From positions 1-43,636 of the forward strand of contig CAYVNW010000026.1 in the NCBI GenBank assembly GCA_964452915.1: DNA of 43,636 nt, written 5' to 3'. The position numbers and the translations under genes are program-made. The notes beneath the pieces are model-generated. The model saw nothing but the letters and a program-made list of their open reading frames with translations. It was not told the DNA's origin and did no database searches. The DNA is from Colivivens sp964452915. Its GTDB lineage: Bacteria > Bacteroidota > Bacteroidia > Bacteroidales > Bacteroidaceae. This document shows positions 14,881-23,786 of this stretch, in pieces. The stretch's first letter is position 1. Each line of letters starts with the position of its first letter.

Positions 14881-17211
14881 ATGAATGTAATTACAAAGAA
14901 AGTCTCTTTACCTGATGGAAGAGAAATCAGTATTGAGACAGGAAAGTTGGCAAAACAAGCCGATGGAGCAGTAATGTTGCGGATGGGTAATACAATGCTC
15001 CTGGCCACTGTTTGTGCCGCCAAAGATGCAGTACCAGGAACAGATTTTATGCCACTCCAGGTAGAGTATCGTGAAAAGTATTCGGCAAACGGCCGTTTCC
15101 CTGGAGGTTTTACAAAGCGTGAAGGCAAACCGTCTGATGAGGAAATTCTCACATGTCGTCTTGTCGACCGCGCCCTCCGTCCTCTGTTCCCATCGAATTA
15201 TCATGCAGAGGTTTATGTAAATGTTATTCTTTTCTCTGCTGACGGAGTGGATATGCCTGACGCACTGGCAGGGTTTGCGGCATCAGCGGCCCTTGCTTGT
15301 TCTGATATACCTTTCGACGGACCTATCTCAGAAGTCCGTGTAGCACGAATCAATGGAAAGTTTGTTATCAACCCGACGTTCGAACAATTGAAGAGTGCCG
15401 ATATCGACCTAATGGTAGGTGCTACGGAAGAGAACATTATGATGGTCGAAGGCGAAATGAAAGAAGTGAGCGAACAAGAGCTTCTTGAGGCACTGAAAAC
15501 TGCACACGAGGCAATTAAGCCTCAGTGCCGTCTCCAGAAAGAGCTTATGAAAGAGCTTGGAACAGATGTAAAACGCGAATATTGTCATGAGGTAAATGAT
15601 GAAGAACTGCGTGAGGCTGTAAGAAAGGAATGCTATCAGAAAGCTTATGATGTTACAAAACAGGGTCTGGAGAAACAAAAGCGTACCGAGGCGTTTGAAG
15701 CTATACGTGAGGGTTTCAAGGAAGAGTATGCTGCAGCACACGCAGATCTGACAGAGGATGAACTCGAAGAGAAGAACACACTTGTTGACAGATACTATGC
15801 CGATGTTGAGCGTGACGCAATGCGCCGTTGCATTCTTGATGAGGGAACGCGTCTTGATGGACGAAAGACCACTGACATCCGTCCTATCTGGTGCGAAGTA
15901 AGTCCGCTTCCTGGACCTCATGGTTCAGCAATATTTACCCGTGGAGAAACACAGGCATTAGCAACAACAACTCTCGGAACCAAACTCGATGAGAAATTGG
16001 TTGACGGTGCTCTGCAACGTTATAATATGCGCTTCCTCCTTCACTACAACTTCCCTCCTTTCTCTACAGGTGAAGCAAAAGCTCAACGTAGTGTAGGACG
16101 AAGAGAAATAGGGCACGGACATTTGGCATGGAGAGCCATTAAAGGTCAGATCCCAGAAGATTTCCCTTATACAATACGTGTAGTGAGTGATATACTTGAG
16201 TCAAACGGATCTTCATCGATGGCAACAACATGTGCCGGAACATTATCGTTGATGGACGCCGGTGTTCCAATCAAGAATCCGGTTGCAGGAATCGCAATGG
16301 GATTGATCAAGAATCCAGGCGAAGAGAAGTATGCTATTTTGAGCGATATACTTGGTGACGAGGATCACCTTGGCGATATGGACTTCAAGACAACTGGTAC
16401 TGTCAACGGCCTTACCGCTACACAGATGGATATTAAATGCGACGGCTTGTCGTATGAGATTCTTGAGAAAGCTTTGATGCAGGCAAAGGTAGGCCGTGAG
16501 CATATTATGGCTGAGATGATGAAGACCCTTTCCGCATCACGTGAAGACTTTAAGCCTCATGTACCTCGACTTGAACAAATAATTGTGCCGAAGGATATGA
16601 TTGGAGCAATTATTGGCCCTGGTGGTAAGGTTATTCAGGCTATGCAAGAAGAAACCAACACCGTCATCACTATCGATGAGGAAGATGGAGTCGGTAAGGT
16701 TCAGATTGCAGCACCTGACAAAGAGTCGATAGATGCAGCGATGAAGAAAATCAAAAACATCATCGCAGTACCTGAAGTAGGAGAAGTCTACAAGAGTACA
16801 GTGAAATCGATAATGCCTTACGGCTGCTTCGTTGAGTTCCTCCCTGGCAAGGAAGGCCTGCTTCATATTTCTGAAATAGATTGGAAACGTTTTGGAACAA
16901 TGGAAGAAACAGGAATCAAGGAAGGAGATGAAATCGATGTCAAGTTGCTTGATATAGATAAGAAGACGGGTAAATTCAAATTATCGCACCGTGTTTTGGT
17001 AGAAAAGCCGGAAGGATATGAAGAACGTCCTGAACGTCCTGCACGCCAAGATAGGGGAGACCGCCGTGACCGTAGAGAACGAGGAGGACATGGTGATCGC
17101 TTCCAGCATAGAAACTCACATCATGCCGATTCAGAAAAAAAGGAATCAAATGGTGATGGTGGAAACGCGCCAGAAGGAGTAAAAAGTGCACTTGATGATT
17201 TCTTAAAGTAG
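14881..17211 (+). CDS. pnp: Polyribonucleotide nucleotidyltransferase (PNPase)
   Basis: A 776-residue phosphorolytic 3'-to-5' exoribonuclease of RNA turnover, acting as a cytoplasmic trimer. The layout is the standard one: RNase PH domain 1 (~10-145), a linking helical domain (~150-300), RNase PH domain 2 (~320-550) with the signature stretch RSVGRREIGHGHLAWRA, a KH domain from ~566 with GPGG at 578-581, and an S1 RNA-binding domain (~630-700). After S1 comes a ~70-residue tail rich in Arg, Asp, Gly and His, unusually basic and low in complexity, probably extra RNA or protein contact. A single-gene transcript is likely, with its own promoter and terminator. Confidence 0.97.
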   Translation: MNVITKKVSLPDGREISIETGKLAKQADGAVMLRMGNTMLLATVCAAKDAVPGTDFMPLQVEYREKYSANGRFPGGFTKREGKPSDEEILTCRLVDRALRPLFPSNYHAEVYVNVILFSADGVDMPDALAGFAASAALACSDIPFDGPISEVRVARINGKFVINPTFEQLKSADIDLMVGATEENIMMVEGEMKEVSEQELLEALKTAHEAIKPQCRLQKELMKELGTDVKREYCHEVNDEELREAVRKECYQKAYDVTKQGLEKQKRTEAFEAIREGFKEEYAAAHADLTEDELEEKNTLVDRYYADVERDAMRRCILDEGTRLDGRKTTDIRPIWCEVSPLPGPHGSAIFTRGETQALATTTLGTKLDEKLVDGALQRYNMRFLLHYNFPPFSTGEAKAQRSVGRREIGHGHLAWRAIKGQIPEDFPYTIRVVSDILESNGSSSMATTCAGTLSLMDAGVPIKNPVAGIAMGLIKNPGEEKYAILSDILGDEDHLGDMDFKTTGTVNGLTATQMDIKCDGLSYEILEKALMQAKVGREHIMAEMMKTLSASREDFKPHVPRLEQIIVPKDMIGAIIGPGGKVIQAMQEETNTVITIDEEDGVGKVQIAAPDKESIDAAMKKIKNIIAVPEVGEVYKSTVKSIMPYGCFVEFLPGKEGLLHISEIDWKRFGTMEETGIKEGDEIDVKLLDIDKKTGKFKLSHRVLVEKPEGYEERPERPARQDRGDRRDRRERGGHGDRFQHRNSHHADSEKKESNGDGGNAPEGVKSALDDFLK

Positions 17212-17220
17212 AAATTGCTT

Positions 17221-17253
17221 GCCGGCACTCCCTACAGTGAGGTGAGTGTCGGC
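17221..17253 (+). terminator. Terminator of pnp
   Basis: GCCGGCACTC (17221-17230) pairs with GAGTGTCGGC (17244-17253), including one G-U pair, across a 13-base loop, and is followed by ATTGTTTATTT. It lies 10 bp after the pnp stop. Confidence 0.8.
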
Positions 17254-17279
17254 ATTGTTTATTTGATAAATGTATTTCA

Positions 17280-18125
17280 ATGAAAAAGATCTTTTATTTC
17301 ATCTTTGTTTGTGTTGTGTTGTCATTTGCCGCATCTTGTGGCTTGACAGGGGGAGAATCTGCAGCCAACGACTCAGATTCCTTGAAACTAGATACAATTG
17401 CATTGGGCGATTTTGAATTCAAGACAACTAAAGTCACGTTTAGAGACAGTCTCGAACAAAATGGTGTAATGGTATATTATGATATTGACTTGGATGTTCC
17501 GGTATCCGGACCAACTAAGTTGGTTAACACAATTAGGAATTGGCTGAATAAGGAACTTGGCGGTTCGTATGAAGGGGAATACAACTTCAATCACGATATG
17601 CTTGCCCACTATGCCAATGCTTATTTCCAGGAGTGTGAGGATAATGATCTTTTTATCGGCACCGGAGCATCGAAGACCACAAAGGTTTATGTTTCAGCCA
17701 ATACTGATAAGTTTGTCAGTTACACAGTAGAAGATTATTATTATACAGGCGGCGCACATGGCATGCCTTATAAATATGGTGTGACTTTCACAAAGGAAGA
17801 AGGAACTGAGTTAGGCTGGAATGACATATTCAGTGATACAACCAAATTAAAGCCTTTATTCAAGAAAGGGTTGTCGGCTTATGTAGACGATAAATCACGG
17901 ACAGACAGCATGAAATACAATATCGATGATTTGCTGTTTGACAACGTCAAGACTGCGTTCCCTATGCCTTCTGCAACTCCTTGGTTGGCAGACAGTGGTG
18001 TGGTTTATATATATGGAGCATATGAGATTGCCCCGTATGCAATAGGAATGCCTGAGGGTACATTGCTAACGAAGGACGTAACACAGTTTCTCTCTGACAA
18101 AACTAAAGAATTATTGAAACAATAG
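17280..18125 (+). CDS. DUF3298/RsiV-like lipoprotein
   Basis: A 281-residue lipoprotein; the signal peptide ends LSFAASC with the lipidated Cys at residue 20. The rest matches the DUF4163-DUF3298 pair: an N-terminal beta/alpha unit (residues ~50-150) and the C-terminal domain holding YYYTGGAHGMPYKYG (~155-170), the best-conserved element of the family, found also in the extracytoplasmic part of anti-sigma factor RsiV. There is no anti-sigma or membrane domain here, so a regulatory role is not supported. Function in Bacteroidales is unknown. It begins 27 bp after the pnp terminator and has no evident promoter of its own. Confidence 0.82.
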   Translation: MKKIFYFIFVCVVLSFAASCGLTGGESAANDSDSLKLDTIALGDFEFKTTKVTFRDSLEQNGVMVYYDIDLDVPVSGPTKLVNTIRNWLNKELGGSYEGEYNFNHDMLAHYANAYFQECEDNDLFIGTGASKTTKVYVSANTDKFVSYTVEDYYYTGGAHGMPYKYGVTFTKEEGTELGWNDIFSDTTKLKPLFKKGLSAYVDDKSRTDSMKYNIDDLLFDNVKTAFPMPSATPWLADSGVVYIYGAYEIAPYAIGMPEGTLLTKDVTQFLSDKTKELLKQ

Positions 18126-18152
18126 ACGGCATCGGGTACATCCTGTTTATAA

Positions 18153-18166
18153 GGAATGCTTGCAAA
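18153..18166. terminator. Weak hairpin between convergent genes
   Basis: TGCTT/AAGCA hairpin with a 4-base loop between the DUF3298 gene and the end of glycerate kinase. There is no clear T-run, so this is a weak call. Confidence 0.25.
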
Positions 18167-18173
18167 AGCACAC

Positions 18174-19214
18174 TTAGATATGCAGGTCGGTGCGTTGTAT
18201 GGCCGCCATAATATTCGATTTAGCTATTTCAGGTCTCATAGCTTCCGACAAAGATTGGTCGGGCTGTGAGACTTGAATTATTTTGTCCCATACAGATGCA
18301 GTCCAATTGAAATCTTTACCGACCGAACCACATATAACAACGCATGGCACCCCGTGCCGCTTTGACCGGATTGCAATTCCATATGGGGCCTTACCGTTCA
18401 TGGTCTGATTGTCAATCTTACCTTCACCGGTAATCACAAGGGATGCAGATGTAACCAAGTGGTCGAAATCATACAGGTCAAGCAGATAATCAATGCCATT
18501 AACAATACGTACCTTATTCATTGTCATCAAAGCAGCTCCTATACCACCTGCAGCTCCTGCGCCCTGCCGGTTCATTATCTCCCTTCCCGACTTTTCCTCA
18601 AGCAGAAGTCCATATTTGTAGTTCCTTGCCTCTAAAGCAGGCAACATTGAATCTGTTGCACCTTTCTGGCGTGCAAAAGTGTAAGTAGCTCCGTCAGGAC
18701 CACAAAGCGGGTTAGACACATCCGATGCCAAAACGAACTCACATTCATTGAGTCCCTTTGTGGTGCTAAGTGCATCGAGCAACCCTTTTCCACAATCATT
18801 GGTAGCAGAGCCGCCAAGTCCGATAATTATTTTATGTATCCCACTGCTGACAATATAGTTTATCATCTCGCCCGCACCTTGACTTGATGCCTTCATCGGG
18901 TTAAGTTCTTTAGGCCGCAGGAGTGTCAGTCCGACAGTCGATGCGACATCCATTACAGCGCAATTCCCATTTACCACCCCGAATTTTGCTTTGATTGGGC
19001 GAAGCAAAGCATCGTGTGCATCTGTCTCGTATGTCATACCATGCAAGGCAGAGGTCACTGCGTGTGCAAACCCTTCGCCTCCATCGGATATATACAGCTC
19101 TGTTATTTCAATATCATGCAGTTTCCGGAGCAAGGCCTGCCTTACAGTGCCTGCAACGTCAATGCTGCTGAGTGATCCTTTGAATGAGTCGGATGCTATG
19201 ATAATTCGTTTCAT
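18174..19214 (-). CDS. Glycerate kinase (GarK/GlxK family)
   Basis: A 346-residue cytoplasmic kinase that phosphorylates D-glycerate (to 2-phosphoglycerate in most members of this family). Diagnostic segments are IIASDSFKGSLSS at the N-terminus, ISDGGEGFAHAV (~44-56), GLGGSATNDCGKGLLDAL (~130-148), GAAGGIGAAL (~218-228) and ITGEGKIDNQTMNGKAPYGIA (~260-280). All are in the expected order and length. It feeds glycerate into lower glycolysis, where enolase, also in this window (42308-43615), acts next. It is transcribed alone from the promoter at 19265-19290. Confidence 0.93.
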   Translation of the reverse strand: MKRIIIASDSFKGSLSSIDVAGTVRQALLRKLHDIEITELYISDGGEGFAHAVTSALHGMTYETDAHDALLRPIKAKFGVVNGNCAVMDVASTVGLTLLRPKELNPMKASSQGAGEMINYIVSSGIHKIIIGLGGSATNDCGKGLLDALSTTKGLNECEFVLASDVSNPLCGPDGATYTFARQKGATDSMLPALEARNYKYGLLLEEKSGREIMNRQGAGAAGGIGAALMTMNKVRIVNGIDYLLDLYDFDHLVTSASLVITGEGKIDNQTMNGKAPYGIAIRSKRHGVPCVVICGSVGKDFNWTASVWDKIIQVSQPDQSLSEAMRPEIAKSNIMAAIQRTDLHI

Positions 19215-19264
19215 TATCCTTAAATCTCTTTCATTGTGGTTCTATTAGTGAATCTGATATACTA

Positions 19265-19290
19265 CAAAGTTAATGAATTGTTTTGTACAA
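19265..19290 (-). promoter_or_regulatory. Promoter of glycerate kinase
   Basis: On the minus strand TTG (19290-19288) lies 18 bases before TAACTTTG (19272-19265), a good match to the Bacteroidota promoter, 50 bp upstream of the ATG. Confidence 0.65.
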
Positions 19291-19333
19291 GCAAAAAAAT
19301 TACAGGTTATTTGGCCGTTAAATAAAAATGATA

Positions 19334-19341
19334 TAATTTTG
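19334..19341 (+). promoter_or_regulatory. -7 element TAATTTTG of the LuxR-GH95-nadA-mnmA unit
   Basis: TAATTTTG with TTTGG about 23-24 bases upstream (19310-19314). The predicted leader is about 87 nt. It is the only promoter-like site I see before the four-gene operon. Confidence 0.45.
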
Positions 19342-19434
19342 TAATGGAAAAGAGAGTAGTGAAGATTATCAAGTTTTCACCTCTTTGATTAGACGTTAAA
19401 AGGTTTATTTAGATAAAGAGATTGGATTAGGTAT

Positions 19435-20403
19435 ATGAAAATGGACGACTTTAAACCTACAGACAAAATGTCGAAAATCGTGGAATGCGATTACCGGCTT
19501 ATGCAGGTAATAGCCAGATTTGGCATTACTATGGGCTTTGCTGATAAAAGCATCAGTGAAGTATGTCATCAACAAGGTGTTGACGTTCATACATTTCTTG
19601 CTGTTATGAATACCGCCAGAAATTATCAGCAATCGAATGCTAAGGCGGAAGTTTCATTGGATTTGATAAATGTACAGTCTTTGCTGGATTATCTCAAACG
19701 TACACATTATTATATATTAAACCATGAACTGCCACGAATGCGGCGTGACCTGCTTGGAGCTTTAGACTGCTCTCTGCAGAACGAAGTGGCTTTTCTTTTG
19801 CTCAAGTATTTTGATATGTACTTTGCTGAGGTACAGAATCACATCGAGTTTGAGGAAACCGAGGTATACACGTTTGCCGGAACTCTTTTAAACGGACAAG
19901 CCCCTGCAGATAAGAAAGTGTTGCTACATAAACACAATGAAGATTTCGTAGGAAAGCTACATGATCTTATAAAAGTATTTCTACAGTATTATCCGCAAGA
20001 AGGAAGCAACGATGCACTGAACGATGTCGTTTATGGTATTTATCGGGTAGAGGAAGACATAAACATACATTGCCGGATTGAGGATGACTTGTTGATCCCG
20101 CTGTTACGCAAAATGGAGCACCGGCGTACAAAAGCGGTCTATGTGAATGTCTCAAAGCCGTCAAACAACTATGAGACGACATCGTCATCATCTGTATTGT
20201 CCGACCGAGAGAAAGCAGTTGCAGTGTGTGTGGCAAAGGGGTTGTCGAACAAGGAAATTGCTGATCAGCTGTTTCTAAGTGTCAACACCGTAACGACACA
20301 CCGGCGTAATATTGCACGCAAACTGAATATCCACTCGTCAGCCGGTATTGCAATTTATTGTGTTGTCAATAAACTCGTCACTTTAGAAGAAATAAATTTA
20401 TAA
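19435..20403 (+). CDS. RIC/hemerythrin-like di-iron domain fused to LuxR helix-turn-helix regulator
   Basis: A 322-residue putative redox- or NO-responsive transcription factor. Residues ~15-60 resemble the ScdA/RIC N-terminal domain, but the usual CCGG is replaced (TMGFADK), with only C44 kept. Residues ~80-225 form a hemerythrin-like four-helix bundle with H91, H136, E140, H167, H212 and E216, spaced nearly as I recall for the di-iron ligands of E. coli YtfE. Residues ~255-322 are a LuxR/GerE helix-turn-helix (LSDREKAVAVCVAKGLSNKEIA, then VNTVTTHRRNIARKL). In place of a response-regulator receiver it thus carries an iron centre. The GH95 gene starts 4 nt after its stop. Direct sensing of oxygen, NO or iron is inference. 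Confidence 0.87.
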   Translation: MKMDDFKPTDKMSKIVECDYRLMQVIARFGITMGFADKSISEVCHQQGVDVHTFLAVMNTARNYQQSNAKAEVSLDLINVQSLLDYLKRTHYYILNHELPRMRRDLLGALDCSLQNEVAFLLLKYFDMYFAEVQNHIEFEETEVYTFAGTLLNGQAPADKKVLLHKHNEDFVGKLHDLIKVFLQYYPQEGSNDALNDVVYGIYRVEEDINIHCRIEDDLLIPLLRKMEHRRTKAVYVNVSKPSNNYETTSSSSVLSDREKAVAVCVAKGLSNKEIADQLFLSVNTVTTHRRNIARKLNIHSSAGIAIYCVVNKLVTLEEINL

Positions 20404-20407
20404 GTCA

Positions 20408-20455
20408 ATGAATAAATCAATGAATAAATCAATGTATAAATCAATGTATAAATCT
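20408..20455 (+). repeat. Four tandem 12-bp units containing start codons
   Basis: ATGAATAAATCA twice, then ATGTATAAATCA and ATGTATAAATCT. Each unit carries an in-frame ATG and encodes MNKS or MYKS, so a change in copy number keeps the frame but alters the N-terminus and the number of possible start sites. Confidence 0.95.
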
Positions 20456-22870
20456 CTCTTGCTATCTTTATTGTCTATATTGTCATTGTCAGCGTATGCC
20501 CAAGACTTGACTTTGCATTACAACAAACCGGCCGATTTTTTTGAAGAAGCATTGGTCGTAGGAAACGGATCGATCGGAGCAACTGTGTATGGAGGTACTA
20601 CTACCGATAAGATATCACTCAATGACATCACGCTGTGGACCGGTGAGCCCGATAAGACCGTATATTCGCCTGGGGCGTATAAGTCACTGCCTGCAATACG
20701 CAAGGCACTGAATGAGGAAAACTATAAAGAAGCCGACGAGTTGCAAAAAGCAATTCAAGGACATTATACAGAGAATTATCAACCATTGGGTACATTGACG
20801 ATTGAATATGTTGATGCTGACTTTGATCCGAATTCCGACAACCGTTTAAGCCGGAATGACATAACGGATTATTCGCGGACACTCAACATCTCTCAGGCTG
20901 TAGCAAAGACCGTATACAAGCGTAACGGCAGTTTGATGACAAGTGAATACTTTGCATCCGCACCAGACAGTGTCATCGTTATACATCTGAAATCCGAATC
21001 AATGTTCAGTGCTGTTATCCGCTTAGAGTCGCAATTGCCCCATATGACGGTAGTGAATGGCAATGAAATCATTTCCGATGGCTATGCCGCTTACCATTCC
21101 TATCCAAACTATGTAAAAAATGAATTCCTATATGATGAAAACCGTGGAATCCATTATCGTACAATAGTAAAAGTGTTGGCTGACAACAGATTTTATGCCG
21201 AGGGAGAAACAATAAGGCTTCGGAATAATTCTGATGTTAAGATTATCATTGCTAATGTCACAAGTTTTAATGGGTTTGATAAGGATCCGGTCAAAGAAGG
21301 TAGAGACTACAAGCCGATTGTCAGACGCATCGTTGACAAAGCGGCAAAAGAACCTGTATTTGCTTTGATGGAACATCATGTTAAAGATTATCAGAAATAC
21401 TTCAATCGTTTGACTCTTGATCTTGGGCAGACCGACAGACAGATTGCCTCCTTGCCAACCGATGAGCAGTTGTATAATTATACTAAGTTTAATCAGCACA
21501 ATCCGGAACTTGAAACCTTGTATTTTCAGTTCGGGCGCTATTTGCTTATCTCATCATCGCGCCGGATGGGCGTTCCTGCAAATTTACAGGGATTGTGGAA
21601 CGAGAGTATATTGCCGCCGTGGAGTTCCAACTACACGACGAACATAAACCTTGAGGAAAATTATTGGCCCGCAGAAACCGCTAATCTCAGCGAGATGCAT
21701 ATGCCGATGCTCTCTTTTCTGAAAAACTTAAGTTCTACTGGAGTAACATCGGCAAAAGAATATTACGGAGTACAACACGGATGGAGCCTCTCTCATAATA
21801 CTGATATATGGGCAATGACTTGTCCGGTAGGCTTGCATTCAGGCAGTCCGTGTTGGGCGAATTGGAATATGGGCAGTGCATGGACTTCCACGCATATTTG
21901 GGAACATTATGCTTTCAGCAAAGACCGTGCATTTCTTGCTGAATATTATCCTGTGTTGAAAGGAGCAGCAGAATTTTGTCTGGATTGGCTGATAGAAAAA
22001 GACGGATATTTGATGACTTCTCCTTCCACATCGCCTGAAAATATATATATTACCGACAGCGGCTACCAAGGGGCAACTTTGTATGGCGGAACAGCCGATG
22101 TCGCTATGGTCAGAGAATGTCTCATCGACACCAAAAAAGCGGCAAAAGAACTTTCCGTAGATACTGAATTGTGCGAGAAGATTGACGCGGCTCTGTCCCG
22201 TTTGTTGCCTTACCGTATAGGTAAACGCGGAAATTTGCAGGAGTGGTATCATGACTGGAACGATCAGGATCCACACCACCGCCATCAGTCACACTTGTTC
22301 GGATTATATCCAGGACATCAGTTCGACAGTGAACTCCCGAATCACAGTATAGCAGAACTAAAAGCTGCGTGCGCAAAGACACTTGAAATAAAAGGTGATA
22401 ATTCAACTGGATGGAGTACAGGCTGGAGGGTAAACCTTTATGCCCGCCTTCACGATGCGGCCAAATCATATCATATATACAGAAAGTTGTTAAGGTATGT
22501 CAGTCCGGATGGCTATCATGGTGAAAAAGAAAGTCGCGGTGGCGGAACATACCCTAATCTGCTTGATGCTCATAGCCCGTTCCAAATCGACGGCAATTTT
22601 GGAGGATGCGCAGGTGTGGTGGAGATGCTCATGCAGTCAACGGAAAACTCAATCACTTTGCTCCCTGCCTTGCCCGACGAATGGAAAAACGGAACGGTCA
22701 AGGGACTTTGTGCCCGTGGTGGCTTTGTGGTCGACATGACATGGAAAGACGGAAACGTTCAGTCATTCACTATTTCTTCCGCTGTAGGCGGCACCACAAC
22801 AGTTTATTATAATGGAGTAAAGAAAAAAGTAACATTGAAGAGTAATGGAAAAAGAACAATTAAAGGATGA
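20408..22870 (+). CDS. GH95 family alpha-L-fucosidase (or alpha-L-galactosidase)
   Basis: An 820-residue exported glycosidase. After the repeat-coded MNKS/MYKS units comes a signal peptide ending SAYAQ (residues ~17-32). The N-terminal beta-sandwich (~33-290) leads via a linker to an (alpha/alpha)6 barrel and a C-terminal beta domain. Residues expected for catalysis by inversion are present: N412 and N414 in NINLEENYW, E544 in PSTSPEN and D728 in FQIDGNFGG. GH95 enzymes release alpha-1,2-linked fucose from host mucin and milk glycans, and some act on L-galactose in plant xyloglucan. The start could be any of four ATGs at 20408, 20420, 20432 or 20444. It overlaps nadA by 26 bp and follows the regulator by 4 nt; no SusC/SusD pair is adjacent. 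Confidence 0.93.
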   Translation: MNKSMNKSMYKSMYKSLLLSLLSILSLSAYAQDLTLHYNKPADFFEEALVVGNGSIGATVYGGTTTDKISLNDITLWTGEPDKTVYSPGAYKSLPAIRKALNEENYKEADELQKAIQGHYTENYQPLGTLTIEYVDADFDPNSDNRLSRNDITDYSRTLNISQAVAKTVYKRNGSLMTSEYFASAPDSVIVIHLKSESMFSAVIRLESQLPHMTVVNGNEIISDGYAAYHSYPNYVKNEFLYDENRGIHYRTIVKVLADNRFYAEGETIRLRNNSDVKIIIANVTSFNGFDKDPVKEGRDYKPIVRRIVDKAAKEPVFALMEHHVKDYQKYFNRLTLDLGQTDRQIASLPTDEQLYNYTKFNQHNPELETLYFQFGRYLLISSSRRMGVPANLQGLWNESILPPWSSNYTTNINLEENYWPAETANLSEMHMPMLSFLKNLSSTGVTSAKEYYGVQHGWSLSHNTDIWAMTCPVGLHSGSPCWANWNMGSAWTSTHIWEHYAFSKDRAFLAEYYPVLKGAAEFCLDWLIEKDGYLMTSPSTSPENIYITDSGYQGATLYGGTADVAMVRECLIDTKKAAKELSVDTELCEKIDAALSRLLPYRIGKRGNLQEWYHDWNDQDPHHRHQSHLFGLYPGHQFDSELPNHSIAELKAACAKTLEIKGDNSTGWSTGWRVNLYARLHDAAKSYHIYRKLLRYVSPDGYHGEKESRGGGTYPNLLDAHSPFQIDGNFGGCAGVVEMLMQSTENSITLLPALPDEWKNGTVKGLCARGGFVVDMTWKDGNVQSFTISSAVGGTTTVYYNGVKKKVTLKSNGKRTIKG

Positions 22871-23786
22871 GATACGGAAGATGCGCAAAGAGAAGAATGC
22901 GGTCATCCTTGCTCATTATTATACAGAACCTGACGTACAAGACATAGCTGACTTTGTCGGTGATTCATTAGCATTGGCACAGATGGCAGCGAAGACAGAT
23001 GCAGACATCATTGTTATGTGTGGTGTACATTTCATGGGAGAAACATGCAAGATTCTGTCACCAGACAAGAAAGTCCTTATTCCGGATATGGAAGCAGGGT
23101 GTTCACTTGCCGACAGCTGCCGTGCAGAGGATTTGAAGGCGTATATGGCAGAGCACCCAGGATACAAGGTCGTAAGCTATGTGAATACGACGGCAGATGT
23201 AAAAGCATTGAGTGATGTGGTTGTAACCAGTTCAAACGCACAGAAAGTGGTAGATTCCTATCCTAAGGATGCAAAACTCATTTTTGGTCCGGATAAGAAT
23301 CTTGGAGAATACATTAATAGTATTACAGGCCGTAAGATGCTTTTATGGAACGGAGGTTGTCACGTTCATGGACGCTTTTCTCTTGAGGGAATACTTCAAT
23401 TGAAAAAAGAACATCCGCATGCTAAGGTGCTGGTTCACCCAGAGTGTCCTGCTGCAATTCAGGCATTGGCAGACAAGATCGCTTCAACTGCAGGATTGTT
23501 GAAATTCTCACAAACAGACGATGCCGACGAGTATATTGTCGCAACAGAGAGTGGAATTCTTCATAAAATGACTGAAGCCTGTCCTCAAAAGACATTTATT
23601 CCTGCACCGCCTGAAATGACCGAAGGAATTGGATGCAGTTGCAATGAGTGCAGTTTTATGCGTTTGAATACATTGGAAAAATTGCATCATGCACTGAAAA
23701 CGGAGCAACCGGAGATTTTGGTGGCACCTGAATTGATGGAACTCGCTGTGAAACCAATAAGAAAAATGTTGGAACTAAGTAAATGA
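22845..23786 (+). CDS. nadA: Quinolinate synthase NadA
   Basis: A 313-residue [4Fe-4S] enzyme that condenses iminoaspartate with dihydroxyacetone phosphate to quinolinate in NAD synthesis. Typical segments include ILAHYYTEPDVQDIADFVGDS, MCGVHFMGETCKIL and NGGCHVHGRFS. Cluster-ligand candidates are the cysteines in GCSLADSC, NGGCHVHG and the C-terminal GCSCNECSFM. The length fits the family. It starts inside the GH95 gene (26-bp overlap) and its stop overlaps the mnmA start by 4 bp (ATGA), so translation is probably coupled. NadB and NadC are not in the window. Confidence 0.96.
   Translation: MEKEQLKDEIRKMRKEKNAVILAHYYTEPDVQDIADFVGDSLALAQMAAKTDADIIVMCGVHFMGETCKILSPDKKVLIPDMEAGCSLADSCRAEDLKAYMAEHPGYKVVSYVNTTADVKALSDVVVTSSNAQKVVDSYPKDAKLIFGPDKNLGEYINSITGRKMLLWNGGCHVHGRFSLEGILQLKKEHPHAKVLVHPECPAAIQALADKIASTAGLLKFSQTDDADEYIVATESGILHKMTEACPQKTFIPAPPEMTEGIGCSCNECSFMRLNTLEKLHHALKTEQPEILVAPELMELAVKPIRKMLELSK

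Noticed and set aside
15409..15921. 170-residue minus-strand ORF
   Set aside because: It lies inside pnp and is Cys/Phe/Leu-rich in the manner of an antisense shadow; no membrane protein family is matched.
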